From the NCBI GenBank assembly GCA_028280485.1, contig JANQLS010000048.1, positions 131,577-195,576 on the forward strand: a stretch of 64,000 nucleotides of DNA. The letters are read 5' to 3'. Origin of the DNA: Planctomycetota bacterium. Lineage in GTDB: Bacteria; Planctomycetota; UBA8108; JACQVS01. The notes beneath the pieces were generated by a model. It made no database searches and was not told the DNA's origin. It saw nothing but the letters and a program-made list of their open reading frames with translations. The translations under genes and the position numbers were made by a program. Position 1 is the stretch's first letter; every line of letters begins with the position of its first letter. Below, piece by piece: positions 37,455 through 45,812 of the stretch.

Positions 37455-37517
37455 CTTTAGGAAGTGCGTGAGCGAAGCGAACTTGCACGATGGAGCCACC
37501 GATAGTGGCGACCATTA
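37455..37517 (-). repeat. Gene-end repeat, family E
   Basis: Starts TTTAGGAAGTGCGTGAGCGA on the plus strand and ends GGCGACCATTA three bases from the stop codon of the RegA-like gene. On the minus strand it begins the 3' UTR, where GCCAC/GTGGC and GTGC/GCAC can form hairpins. Confidence 0.8.
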
Positions 37518-37520
37518 GGT

Positions 37521-38093
37521 TCAGGCTTTCGGGCCGGGCGGGGGATTCTTATAAAGTTTTCTTTGGAGGGATCGACGGTGGATCCCTAAGACTCGAGCTG
37601 CTCGAGAGACATTTCCATCGCAGTCGTGAAGAATGCGCTGAATGTGTTCCCATTCCACTCGGGCCAAAGATGGGGCTTTATTCAATTCATCGGTGGGTTC
37701 ATCACTGACGATACGCATACCTTTTAATGCCGCTAAAATTTGATCAGCATCGGCGGGTTTGGTGAGGTAGTCGACCGCGCCCAATTGGATGGCCTCTTTA
37801 GTTGTAGCGATGCTTCCGTACCCGGTGAGAATCACAACTTGAATGTCGGGATCTAATTCTTTGAGGGCCTTGACCACCGACAAGCCACCTTCGCCCGGCA
37901 TTTTTAAATCAACGATGGCACCCTGGGGATTGAGGGTTTTGGCGATTTCCAGTGCTTCCTCTTTGTTGGGAGCATCGCCCACTTGATAGCCGCGATCGTT
38001 GAGAGCCATCTTCAATCGGGCTCTTAGAACTTCATCATCATCGACGAGAAGGATGGGATTGGGACCGTAGATGGGTTGGGCTTCTTCGTTCAT
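37521..38093 (-). CDS. RegA/ActR/PrrA-type response regulator
   Basis: The 190-residue protein has a receiver domain with the acidic pair DDDE, the phospho-acceptor Asp in AIVDLKMPGEGG, and the Thr/Lys switch residues in ILTGYGS and LTKPAD. The C-terminus is a short Fis-type helix-turn-helix (GNVSRAARVLGIHRRSLQRKL), and the linker LARVEWEHIQRILHDC matches the RegA family closely. In that family the regulator controls respiration and redox genes. The RegB-like kinase lies next to it in convergent orientation rather than in the usual divergent or collinear order, so the two are separately expressed. The length is normal. Confidence 0.93.
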   Translation of the reverse strand: MNEEAQPIYGPNPILLVDDDEVLRARLKMALNDRGYQVGDAPNKEEALEIAKTLNPQGAIVDLKMPGEGGLSVVKALKELDPDIQVVILTGYGSIATTKEAIQLGAVDYLTKPADADQILAALKGMRIVSDEPTDELNKAPSLARVEWEHIQRILHDCDGNVSRAARVLGIHRRSLQRKLYKNPPPGPKA

Positions 38094-38300
38094 ATGAACG
38101 CTCTTTTGAAATGGGTTTAACGCTTAATGTATGGGCTGAATTGACCTGCCTCAAGCAGATCAGCAGCCCAGGCTAAACCGTTTAACCTATAGAGTTATCT
38201 TAAACCGTAGACACCGATGTTATTCAAGAATTGCGGAAAAATACGCACTTTCATTGCGGGACAGTTTGTCACATGCGACATAAAATCCGGGCTTCATCTT

Positions 38301-40133
38301 CTAAATGATTCCGTGTAAAGGGCCACCTTTTTTCGCCAATTCGTCAACTCGTTGAGTCACTTTAGGATCTTCGATGAGAGGAGGAGCATGATGGGGTTTG
38401 ATCCGCGCATCGATGATTAAGGGGCCTTTACAGCCCCAGTGTTTGTTTTCGATCGAGGCGTGAACCCCGTAGATGTCATGCGAAGGATTGGATCGAGTGA
38501 AGGTCACCCAGAGAAAGTTTTTTAAGCTGTGAGAGGTAAACTTTGCCTGATCAACCGCGATGATCCACACCAAGCCCTCTGGGATTTCAACTTGTTCTAA
38601 AGATTGGATGAACTTCTCCATCGTCTCTTGACCGTGCTTCGAATCTTTAAATTCCGGAAGCTCACAGATGAGGACTCCCGGGAGAACAAAAGAGCCCTTC
38701 ACCAGGGGCTCCGGAAGGGATGGGGAATCAGGTAATGAAGAGATCAACTCTCGTTTCTTTTCTCCGGCACTGGCGATGACCACTTTAGATCCTTGGTTGA
38801 TTCCCGTACCCGAGTAGTCCAAGGTATCGATCGTTGTCTTGGTTTGAAAGTGAAGGTCGCGACTGAGATCAATTCTCTCAAGCACATGAGTAAAGAAGGC
38901 ATCCATATTGTTGATGTTGAGATTCGGATCGTCTTCACCCGAAGTGATGATCAAGTACTTTGCTAAGGAGCATTGACCGAAGCCGAGAATCGCGTTGGCT
39001 TGAGTGAGAATTTCTTGAGGTTGTCGTTTTTGATAGGGGACGTATCGCTCACTCCCGATCGCTAAGAGTAAAGGATGAACTCCAGCTTGATCGACGGCGT
39101 GGACCGCCCGAATGCCGGGGAGTTCCGTAGGGATAAGAGGACCCGTTAAATCGTGAATGAGCTTGCCGAAGGTCGTGTCTTCTTGAGGGGGACGACCGAC
39201 GACAGTAAACGGCCAGATGGCATCTTCACGGTGGTAGACCTCTTCGACTTCAAGGACTGGGAAAGGATGTTTCAAGCTGTAGTAACCCAGATGATCTCCG
39301 AAGGGCCCTTCGTCTAAAGTGACATCGGGATTCACCTTCCCTACGATACAAAAATCAGCGTTTGCGGCGAGAGTATGACCTGCTTCTTGAATGTATTTGA
39401 ATCGTTGACCACCGAGCATGCCCGCGAAGATCAATTCCGTGAGTCCTTCAGGAAGAGGCATCACGGCAGCAAAGGTATTCGCCGGAGGCCCACCGACAAA
39501 GATAGAAACCCTGAGATCCTTCCCACTTTCGATCGCTCGAGTGTGGTGGATTCCGATGCCGCGATGGATTTGATAGTGGAGGCCGATTTGAGAATCTTTT
39601 TCGTAGTCGTTGCCGCCCATTTGGATGCGGTACATGCCTAAATTCGATTGCATCGCTCCCGGTTGCAAAACGTCTTCGGTATAAACTTGGGGCAAAGTGA
39701 TGAAGGGGCCTCCATCATCCGGCCAACTTTTGATCTGGGGCAGTTGACTGACTTTGGTTTTTCCAAAGAGAATCGGGCCGGTCGAGACTTTCCTTGGTAA
39801 GGAAGTCCATGCAGCGAGGGGAGCCGAAGCAAACCGCCATGGGGCTTTCATGCCTAAGGTTGGATCAGCTTTTAACTGAATGACTTTTTGGATTCGCTTG
39901 AGGGTGTCTCGAAAGATGAATCGACCTCGTTCGATCGTGCCGAACAAGTTGCACGCCGCCGGAAAGGGGCTGCCCAAAACATTTTCAAACAGGATGGCCG
40001 GGCCTTGTGCTTGGTAAACACGGCGCTGAATCTCGGCCATTTCTAAGTCGGGATCGACGGGTTCTCGGATGCGAACGAGTTGACCGTGTTTCTCCAAATC
40101 TAAAACACATTCAAGAGTACTCTGATAGCCCAT
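38301..40133 (-). CDS. UbiD family prenyl-FMN-dependent decarboxylase
   Basis: The 610-residue protein has the UbiD start (MGYQSTLECVLDLEKHGQLVRI) and family segments such as IQRRVYQAQGPAILFENVLG, HYQIHRGIGIHHTRA, VGKVNPDVTLDEGPFGDHLG and FTVVGRPPQEDT. The E-x-R-E-type acidic residues around the active site appear in order. UbiD enzymes decarboxylate aromatic or unsaturated acids with prenylated FMN made by UbiX; the longer 600-residue members of this kind are often linked to menaquinone synthesis by the futalosine route. It follows the phosphoesterase gene by 21 bases and is likely co-transcribed. No UbiX is in the window, so the pathway is inferred. Confidence 0.88.
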   Translation of the reverse strand: MGYQSTLECVLDLEKHGQLVRIREPVDPDLEMAEIQRRVYQAQGPAILFENVLGSPFPAACNLFGTIERGRFIFRDTLKRIQKVIQLKADPTLGMKAPWRFASAPLAAWTSLPRKVSTGPILFGKTKVSQLPQIKSWPDDGGPFITLPQVYTEDVLQPGAMQSNLGMYRIQMGGNDYEKDSQIGLHYQIHRGIGIHHTRAIESGKDLRVSIFVGGPPANTFAAVMPLPEGLTELIFAGMLGGQRFKYIQEAGHTLAANADFCIVGKVNPDVTLDEGPFGDHLGYYSLKHPFPVLEVEEVYHREDAIWPFTVVGRPPQEDTTFGKLIHDLTGPLIPTELPGIRAVHAVDQAGVHPLLLAIGSERYVPYQKRQPQEILTQANAILGFGQCSLAKYLIITSGEDDPNLNINNMDAFFTHVLERIDLSRDLHFQTKTTIDTLDYSGTGINQGSKVVIASAGEKKRELISSLPDSPSLPEPLVKGSFVLPGVLICELPEFKDSKHGQETMEKFIQSLEQVEIPEGLVWIIAVDQAKFTSHSLKNFLWVTFTRSNPSHDIYGVHASIENKHWGCKGPLIIDARIKPHHAPPLIEDPKVTQRVDELAKKGGPLHGII

Positions 40134-40154
40134 GGTGTGATGATACTAACTAGT

Positions 40155-41063
40155 TTACTGGATCCAGTCGCTAAAGCGATATCCCTCACCGGGTTCGTAG
40201 ATCAACCAGCGTTTGCGAGGGTAATCACAGCCGATATTCACCCAATGGCGATTGGAAGGATCGGTAGATTCTTTGGGGTAATGAGTGTGGCCACATACGT
40301 GGAGGGCCACTTTTTCCATCTTTTGAATGGCTGATCCTAACCGTTTTGAGCCGAGGATGCCACGAAACCATGCGCGTTGAAAATCAGGACGTTGGGCTCC
40401 ATTCGGATGTCCGATGGCCTGATCGAGTACCGCCGCGGTATGAGTGATACAAACGATACTCTTCACTCGCTCGTCCGATTCGAGTTGATTCAAATGTTCG
40501 GTTAATCGCTGAGTGTTTTGTTTTGAAAACTGAGCGTGGTCCCAAGTTTTTGTTTCTGAGTTCCAGGTAAAGCGGTAGTCGTTCCAAAAGAGGTTGTCGA
40601 GTAGGCCAGTTCTCCAACCTTCCAAGACGATTTCTTTATCTTCAGAATTCAATTGAGTGAGATCGGCCAAGCTGAAATCGAATCCCCCGTAACAACCGGC
40701 AATTCCGATCAATTCCTGAGGTTCGCCCACTTTCAATGGAGATTGGTCCAAATAATGAAACCCGGCTTGAGCACAGATTTTGGGAATAGATTCTCGGTAG
40801 AGAATATCAGAACCCACGCCTTTATCGGGATGTGACCACAGATCGTGGTTTCCTGGAACTAAGGCACGGGGACCAGGGAAGGAATCGAAAAGCTCTAAAA
40901 GCTCTTTTAATCCTTTTAAGTCTCCACAAGCATTGTCTCCAGCCAAGAGGAGTACATCGCCATTCTCAGCTTGTTCCAAGCAGTGTTGGGCCAGCTTCTG
41001 ACTTAGAGGAAGGAACTTTTCTTGAATAGAGTGATGGATATCAGCCGTGATAAAAAATCGCAA
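40155..41063 (-). CDS. Metallophosphoesterase (calcineurin-like)
   Basis: The 302-residue protein has the metallophosphoesterase series: ITADIHHSIQEKF (D-x-H), LLAGDNACGDLKG (GD), VPGNHDLW (GNHD), CITHTAAVL and HVCGHTHYPKE (GHTH). It is cytoplasmic, with no signal peptide or membrane helix. Family members hydrolyse phosphomono- or diesters with two bound metals; the natural substrate is unknown. It is the first gene of a two-gene unit with the UbiD-type decarboxylase, and its promoter region is shared with a divergent receiver-kinase gene and contains a 65-bp palindromic repeat. Confidence 0.9.
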   Translation of the reverse strand: MRFFITADIHHSIQEKFLPLSQKLAQHCLEQAENGDVLLLAGDNACGDLKGLKELLELFDSFPGPRALVPGNHDLWSHPDKGVGSDILYRESIPKICAQAGFHYLDQSPLKVGEPQELIGIAGCYGGFDFSLADLTQLNSEDKEIVLEGWRTGLLDNLFWNDYRFTWNSETKTWDHAQFSKQNTQRLTEHLNQLESDERVKSIVCITHTAAVLDQAIGHPNGAQRPDFQRAWFRGILGSKRLGSAIQKMEKVALHVCGHTHYPKESTDPSNRHWVNIGCDYPRKRWLIYEPGEGYRFSDWIQ

Positions 41064-41225
41064 TGAATTGACCGGTAAAGTGAAAAGAAGCTAAGAAAGT
41101 TTCGTATTGAATTTCCCTTCGGACCTCGAACATCGACCTAAATAGAACTTGGGATGATAACCGATAGATTATTTATAAAGTGGGCTTTCTCTCTAAATAT
41201 TTAACTTGTCAGATAAATGGAAGCT

Positions 41226-41290
41226 GTAGCCGAACTTGTAAAAGTTTGGCGGATTACGTTCTCTGGCCAAACTTTTATAAGTTCGGCTAC
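41226..41290. repeat. 65-bp palindromic repeat (family A)
   Basis: Left arm GTAGCCGAACTTGTAAAAGT continues to TTGGC and is mirrored by GCCAAACTTTTATAAGTTCG to GCTAC. The total is exactly 65 bases, as at 54559 and 60147. It lies between two divergent genes, 50 bases before the receiver-kinase start. Confidence 0.88.
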
Positions 41291-41339
41291 GGGGATTCAC
41301 GTCTTATTAATTACGAATCTCAAATTCCAAGGAACTAGA

Positions 41340-42686
41340 ATGAGCTACGGCGATCGGAACCGGGTATTAGTCATCGATGACAATCTTTCTATTCACGAGG
41401 ACTTTAAGAAGATCCTGGGGCAGCAGGAATCTGAACCTGAATTATCGTTTCGTGAGATCGAGAAGCAATTATTCGAAGAGGGTGAAGGGCCCTCAAAAAA
41501 ATTCGAACAAGCCTTCGAGCTCGATTTTGCCCCGAATGGAGAAGAGGGAATTAACAAGGTTCAAGCGGCATTAGAAGTCGATGAACCGTTTTCCATCGCA
41601 TTTGTCGATATGCGAATGGGAGTGGGGATGGGGGGAATCGAAACCATAAAGAAACTTTGGGAAATCGATCACGAAATCCAGGTGGTCATCTGCACGGCTT
41701 ATTCCGATCATTCCTGGGAAGAGATTTCGAGACAAGTCGGGGAAACCGATAGCTTCTTAATTTTAAAGAAGCCCTTTGAGCTCATGGAAGTTCGACAAAT
41801 CGCGTGCGCGCTGGCTTCAAAATGGCATATCCGCCGGCACGATTCGACGATTATGGAAGAGCTTGAATATCGAGTCCTCGAAAGGACTCGTGAGTTAGAG
41901 ATGGGAAGAGATGAGTTAGTCGAAAAGAATCGAGAACTTTCAGCTGCTCGGGAAGAAGCCGAGTGTGCTAGTCGCGCGAAATCGGAATTTCTTCAAAATG
42001 TCAGTCATGAATTGCGCACTCCGATGGCTGGTATCATCGGCTGCTCTGAACTTTTGACCGAAGTAGGGCTCAAAGAAATCTCTGAATCAGAATTTCGTGA
42101 GTATATCCATACCATTAAGAATAATGCTGAAGGATTGATTCTCTTGATCGATGAAATTTTAGATCTCTCGCGCTTAGAGGCGGATCGCTTAGAAACTCAA
42201 TCGGTCACCATTAATGTCCGCAATTTGGTTGGGGATCTTGTAGCCCCGCTGAGAAAGCAAGCCCGGGCTAAGGGTTTGAGTTTTTCAGTCGATATCTCCG
42301 ATAGCGTTCCCAAGAAATTTCACTCTGATCCCATTCGTATTAGCCAAATCATCAGAAATCTAATCGACAATGCGATCAAATTTACAAAATCAGGAGAGAT
42401 CTCTTTAAAAGTTTATACCGAAGATGAAAACGTGTTCTTTTGTGTAGAAGATAGCGGCATGGGTATCAGCCAAGAGGAGCTCGAGGTCATCTTTGAACCT
42501 TTCGCTCAGGCTTACGGTTCAACGGATCGAGAATTTGAAGGGACGGGAATTGGTTTGAGCTTGTGTTCTCGATTGGCCCATCTTTTAAAGGGTGAACTTT
42601 CAGTCGAAAGTGTGAAGGGCAAAGGAAGTCGATTCTATTTCAAGGTACCTTTTGAAGAAAAGGTGGTCTCTCACTCTCATTCTTAG
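41340..42686 (+). CDS. Soluble receiver-histidine kinase
   Basis: The start at ATG 41340 follows AAGGA; the open frame from 41217 runs through a repeat and is not used. The 448-residue protein begins with a receiver domain (VLVIDDNLSIHEDFKKIL, phospho-acceptor in FVDMRMG, Lys in LILKKPF) that has an unusual insert of about 40 residues after the first helix. A coiled linker leads to the dimerisation domain with FLQNVSHELRTPMAGI and an ATPase with LIDNAIKFTKSGEI, EDSGMGIS and FEGTGIGLSLCSRL. There is no membrane segment, so it takes its signal in the cytoplasm, probably through phosphorylation of the receiver. Its partner is not in the window. Confidence 0.92.
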   Translation: MSYGDRNRVLVIDDNLSIHEDFKKILGQQESEPELSFREIEKQLFEEGEGPSKKFEQAFELDFAPNGEEGINKVQAALEVDEPFSIAFVDMRMGVGMGGIETIKKLWEIDHEIQVVICTAYSDHSWEEISRQVGETDSFLILKKPFELMEVRQIACALASKWHIRRHDSTIMEELEYRVLERTRELEMGRDELVEKNRELSAAREEAECASRAKSEFLQNVSHELRTPMAGIIGCSELLTEVGLKEISESEFREYIHTIKNNAEGLILLIDEILDLSRLEADRLETQSVTINVRNLVGDLVAPLRKQARAKGLSFSVDISDSVPKKFHSDPIRISQIIRNLIDNAIKFTKSGEISLKVYTEDENVFFCVEDSGMGISQEELEVIFEPFAQAYGSTDREFEGTGIGLSLCSRLAHLLKGELSVESVKGKGSRFYFKVPFEEKVVSHSHS

Positions 42687-42994
42687 GCAGTTTTTCTCAC
42701 GAAAATGATTTCTATAAACAGGGCTGATTTTTAAATCTTTGAGCGCCCCTTTATTTGTACTGTTTGATCAAAATTTGTAATTCTTGATTTTTTCTAAGTT
42801 TAGCTTCGTATCTACCTTCTTCTTTACCCCTCCTCTAAGCCTGACATTCATAGAATCCCCTTCCATTGGGCTCAATTTTTGAACTCCATTCTTTACAGAT
42901 CAGCTGCAATTGGAACTTAACCACTTACCAGTTGCCTCAATCAATAACAATCATTTGAAAGATCGTTTTACTGGATTCTTCTAAGGAGAAGATC
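42687..42994. other. Gene-free gap before the PEP-CTERM genes
   Basis: About 300 bases that should hold the terminator of the kinase gene and the promoter of the first PEP-CTERM gene. I see no strong hairpin or repeat here. Confidence 0.45.
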
Positions 42995-43741
42995 ATGCAT
43001 ATATTAGGAAGAATACTGTTCATACTGACAGTAATTGGGATGGTTATTTTGGGTAGGAGTGTGTTCGCTGCTCCCCAATCGATGTTTTTAGACTTCAACA
43101 GTGGTGTAGATAGCAAAGGTAACTCTGAAGGTATTCTGCAGTACAACGGAGCCTATGGTTTCAACGTTACTTTTAACGATGACGGCTCGGATGGAGCTTG
43201 GGGGGGACAAGCGAATGGTGTGCACGTCACCAATTTGAATTGGGGTAATGAGAAAGCCTATACCGATGACTTAGTTCTCGGTGCTTGGAATTCTGGATAC
43301 TCCTGGAAAGGTCGCGATGGAAACTTTCACTCCAGTGGAATCGTCGCTGACTTCAGCCAAGGGGTGACCAAGGTATCGCTCTTCGACACTGATAACGACG
43401 ATACTGTCAAAACCTTGTTCGCTTTTGACGCTGACGGTAACCTTCTTTATCAAACCGCCGCTATGGCACAGACGACCTTCACTATCGACACTTCCATGAC
43501 AGGTGGAGAGCTCATTCACCGAGTCGAATTCGATACTGAAGCAGGAACTGCTGGAGGTGCTGCTGACGGTTACTACTTTACTTTAGACGACTTCTACGTG
43601 GAGTACGACGCCAACCCCACGGGATTCGGAGTGAACACTCCTGTTCCCGAGCCAGCCACCCTCGCATTGATCGCAATGGGGGCTGGAGCGGCAAGCTTCA
43701 CTGCGAGAAGGAAAAAGCGAAAACTTCAAAGCGAAGCTTAA
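42995..43741 (+). CDS. PEP-CTERM surface protein 1
   Basis: The start follows AAGGAG. The 248-residue protein has a signal peptide (about 1-26, ending SVFA-AP), a beta-rich body with many Asp/Gly loops (NDDGSDGAWGGQANGVHV, GRDGNFHSSGIVADF, FDTDNDDT), and a C-terminal sorting signal VPEPATLALIAMGAG followed by a basic end RRKKRK. Proteins with this tail are cut and anchored by an exosortase in exopolysaccharide-making bacteria; none is encoded here, so it must lie elsewhere. It is about 70% identical by eye to the next gene, a recent paralogue. A Rho-independent terminator lies just after the stop. Confidence 0.9.
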   Translation: MHILGRILFILTVIGMVILGRSVFAAPQSMFLDFNSGVDSKGNSEGILQYNGAYGFNVTFNDDGSDGAWGGQANGVHVTNLNWGNEKAYTDDLVLGAWNSGYSWKGRDGNFHSSGIVADFSQGVTKVSLFDTDNDDTVKTLFAFDADGNLLYQTAAMAQTTFTIDTSMTGGELIHRVEFDTEAGTAGGAADGYYFTLDDFYVEYDANPTGFGVNTPVPEPATLALIAMGAGAASFTARRKKRKLQSEA

Positions 43742-43766
43742 CCTTCGATAAGAATTACTCTTAATA

Positions 43767-43805
43767 AAAGCCTCGGGTGCCTCACGGCGCTCGAGGTTTT
43801 TTTAT
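43767..43805 (+). terminator. Rho-independent terminator after PEP-CTERM protein 1
   Basis: CCTCGGGTGCC pairs with GGCGCTCGAGG around TCAC, followed by TTTTTTT. Confidence 0.85.
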
Positions 43806-43903
43806 CGGAATATGGAAGGGCCGAGAATTGATCTTATTTCCCTTAAATTCACGGGAATGTTCGCTAAGTTACTTTTCTTAAGAAGTTATGAACTGACATT
43901 ATT

Positions 43904-44055
43904 CCTCGCTAAAGCTTCGGGCTTGGGAGGTGATTTTTTTTTTGCTGAATCGAACTTTGAGCTGAGGATCTTTTCCCTTAAAGAGACATTAAATAGGATT
44001 CAACTATCCGTTTTAAAAGCTGCTTTCACCCCTCAAGCCCGAAGCTTTAGCGAGG
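43904..44055. repeat. Inverted repeat related to family B
   Basis: CCTCGCTAAAGCTTCGGGCT at 43904 and its complement ending 44055 enclose about 105 bases. The arms resemble the CTCGCTAGCGCTTCGGGCTAG unit found elsewhere, with AAAGC for AGCGC. A small open frame over this stretch is a by-product. The rest of the 490-base gap before the second PEP-CTERM gene holds its promoter. Confidence 0.78.
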
Positions 44056-44232
44056 TATGATGGGTTTAGTTGTAATCAAAAATATTTCAATTTATCTCGG
44101 TTGGGCACGCTTCTTGAATCTCTTTAAAAGTATACCTATTTCGCCATGGCTAGAGCTGTGGCTTGCTACGCTTCGATCTCGATGATGCGTAGTCTTCATT
44201 TTAAAATCTTTATTAGCTATGAGGCCATTCCC

Positions 44233-44958
44233 ATGTGGAATTCGAACCGCGGGGTTCAAGTCGCACTGATTTTATTTACGCTCCTTACGAGTTCTTCTCT
44301 ATTTGCAGCTCCTCAATCTCTCCTCTTAGATTTTAACAGTGGTAGTGATTCGGCTGGATCTTCTGAAGGATTGCTGAAGTTCAACGGAGCTTACGGATTC
44401 AACGTCACGTTTACCGATGATGGCTCCGATGGCGCTTGGGGCGGCCAGGCGGGTGGAGTTCACATCAACAACGTCAAGTGGGGTAATAACAAGGCCTACA
44501 ATACCGATGGGGACAATGTCTTAGGCGCGTTCAATGACGGTTATGGTTTCGAAGGTCGTGACGGAAACTTTCACTCCAGTGGAATTGTGGCCCAATTTAA
44601 TCAGGGCGTGAATAAAGTTTCACTTTGGGACTCCGACGATGATATGTCTTTAAAGTCTCTCTTCGCCTTTGATATCGATGGAAATCTTATCTATCAGACT
44701 GAAGCGATGTCGATGACGACTTTTATGATCGATACGACCATGACGGGGGGTACTCTGATTCATTCCGTTGAGTTTGATACCATGGCGGGAACTGCTGGAG
44801 GTGCCGCCGATGGAGCTTATTTCACGCTGGATGATTTCTATGTGGAATACGATGTTCTCAATCCCATCCCCGAGCCTAAGACCCTCGCTCTGTTAGCCGT
44901 CGGTTTGACCGTTTGTGGTGCCGCCTTCCATATGCTTCGTCGAAGGGTACAGGCGTGA
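44233..44958 (+). CDS. PEP-CTERM surface protein 2
   Basis: I chose ATG 44233 (GAGG nine bases ahead, signal peptide MWNSNRGVQVALILFTLLTS ending FA-AP); the frame is open from 44146 but that start would bury the signal. The 241-residue product matches protein 1 through the whole body (FNVTFTDDGSDGAWGGQA, GRDGNFHSSGIVAQF, GTAGGAADGAYFTLDDFYVE) and ends in IPEPKTLALLAVGLTVCG plus a basic tail RRRVQA. The Lys in PEPK is a departure from the common PEPAT/PEPST. Its stop codon overlaps the GTG start of the next gene, so an ElyC-like envelope protein is made with it. Confidence 0.9.
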   Translation: MWNSNRGVQVALILFTLLTSSSLFAAPQSLLLDFNSGSDSAGSSEGLLKFNGAYGFNVTFTDDGSDGAWGGQAGGVHINNVKWGNNKAYNTDGDNVLGAFNDGYGFEGRDGNFHSSGIVAQFNQGVNKVSLWDSDDDMSLKSLFAFDIDGNLIYQTEAMSMTTFMIDTTMTGGTLIHSVEFDTMAGTAGGAADGAYFTLDDFYVEYDVLNPIPEPKTLALLAVGLTVCGAAFHMLRRRVQA

Positions 44959-45626
44959 CTTCACCTTCAAAGCGATCTTTCCTCAGTTGGTTTTTTAAGC
45001 GAAAATCACTCATCGTTCCGACGTGGAAGGGATGGTTTGTGATTTTACTCTTACTTATCTCTTCGGGGATCGGGATCGGTCTTTACTTACCTAAATTCTT
45101 AACCATACACCGACCCATCGGAGGTGAAGTACTGGTTTTAGAAGGTTGGTTGAACGATGACTTGCTTGAAGAAGTGGCCGTTCGATTCAAAGAGGGAGGA
45201 TACAAGAGGCTGGTGACAACGGGAGGTCCTCTCGCCCACGGAACCTATTTGAAGGAATATAAAAACTACGCGGAACTTTCCAAAAGGTCTCTCATAGCTA
45301 TCGGTTTTGAGGAAAGTTTAATCACTGCCGTTCCTGCACCCAAAGTTCAGCGTCAACGAACGCTCGCTTCAGTGAATGCTTTTAAAGCTTGGTTGAAAGC
45401 AGAAGGGAAGACTCAAAAATTTGATATCATCACCCTCGGAGCTCACTCCCGAAGAACTTTTATGATCTACGAACATATTTTGGGTGAGGAATTTGAAATT
45501 GGGGTGCATGCCTTACCCGACCCTCGGTTTGAAGGTCGGGCTTGGTATCGCACGAGTGCGGGGGTTCGTTCGTTGCTGAGTGAAACGATCGCTTACTTCT
45601 ACGGTTTACTCTTCTCGCTCGATTGA
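44955..45626 (+). CDS. YdcF/ElyC/SanA-like (DUF218) membrane protein
   Basis: The start is GTG 44955, overlapping the upstream TGA as GTGA; an ATG at 44913 lies inside the preceding gene. The 223-residue protein has a basic N-terminus, one membrane helix (about 28-48, WFVILLLLISSGIGIGLYLP), then the DUF218 fold with GGEVLVLEGWLNDDLLEEV, KRLVTTGGPLAHGT, QRTLASVNAFKAWLKAEG and IITLGAHSRRTFMIYE. In E. coli, ElyC and SanA of this family act in envelope polysaccharide and peptidoglycan homeostasis. Coupling to a PEP-CTERM protein suggests a link to surface polysaccharide or its anchoring. The active chemistry of the family is not known. Confidence 0.85.
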   Translation: MTSPSKRSFLSWFFKRKSLIVPTWKGWFVILLLLISSGIGIGLYLPKFLTIHRPIGGEVLVLEGWLNDDLLEEVAVRFKEGGYKRLVTTGGPLAHGTYLKEYKNYAELSKRSLIAIGFEESLITAVPAPKVQRQRTLASVNAFKAWLKAEGKTQKFDIITLGAHSRRTFMIYEHILGEEFEIGVHALPDPRFEGRAWYRTSAGVRSLLSETIAYFYGLLFSLD

Positions 45627-45667
45627 TAGAATAGCTCTCTGGGAATGTGACTTTTTGCTCAATTCGT

Positions 45668-45811
45668 TAACTAGCCCGGAGCGTAAGCGACGGGATACGT
45701 CATCGTGAGGAATTCACCATCGGTATTTTTTAAATGGATAGCTAAGGCCTTCAGTTTTCACCCAAAGAACACGTAAGAAATTTCCCGTCGCTTACGCTCC
45801 GGGCTAGTTAA
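45668..45811. repeat. Family C inverted repeat pair at the NRPS gene end
   Basis: TTAACTAGCCCGGAGCGTAA at 45668 continues to GCGACGGGAT and is mirrored by CCCGTCGCTTACGCTCCGGG...TTAA ending 45811, one base before the stop codon of the NRPS gene. Between the arms are about 80 bases without a frame. Related arms occur at 18992, 19112, 19917, 19993, 20111 and 61175. Confidence 0.85.
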
Positions 45812-45812
45812 T

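Noticed and set aside
41217-41339. N-terminal extension of the receiver-kinase
   Set aside because: It covers a family A repeat; AAGGA before ATG 41340 and the receiver domain start support the shorter form.
43812-44060. 82-codon plus-strand frame between the PEP-CTERM genes
   Set aside because: It runs through both arms of an inverted repeat and has no ribosome site or recognisable features.
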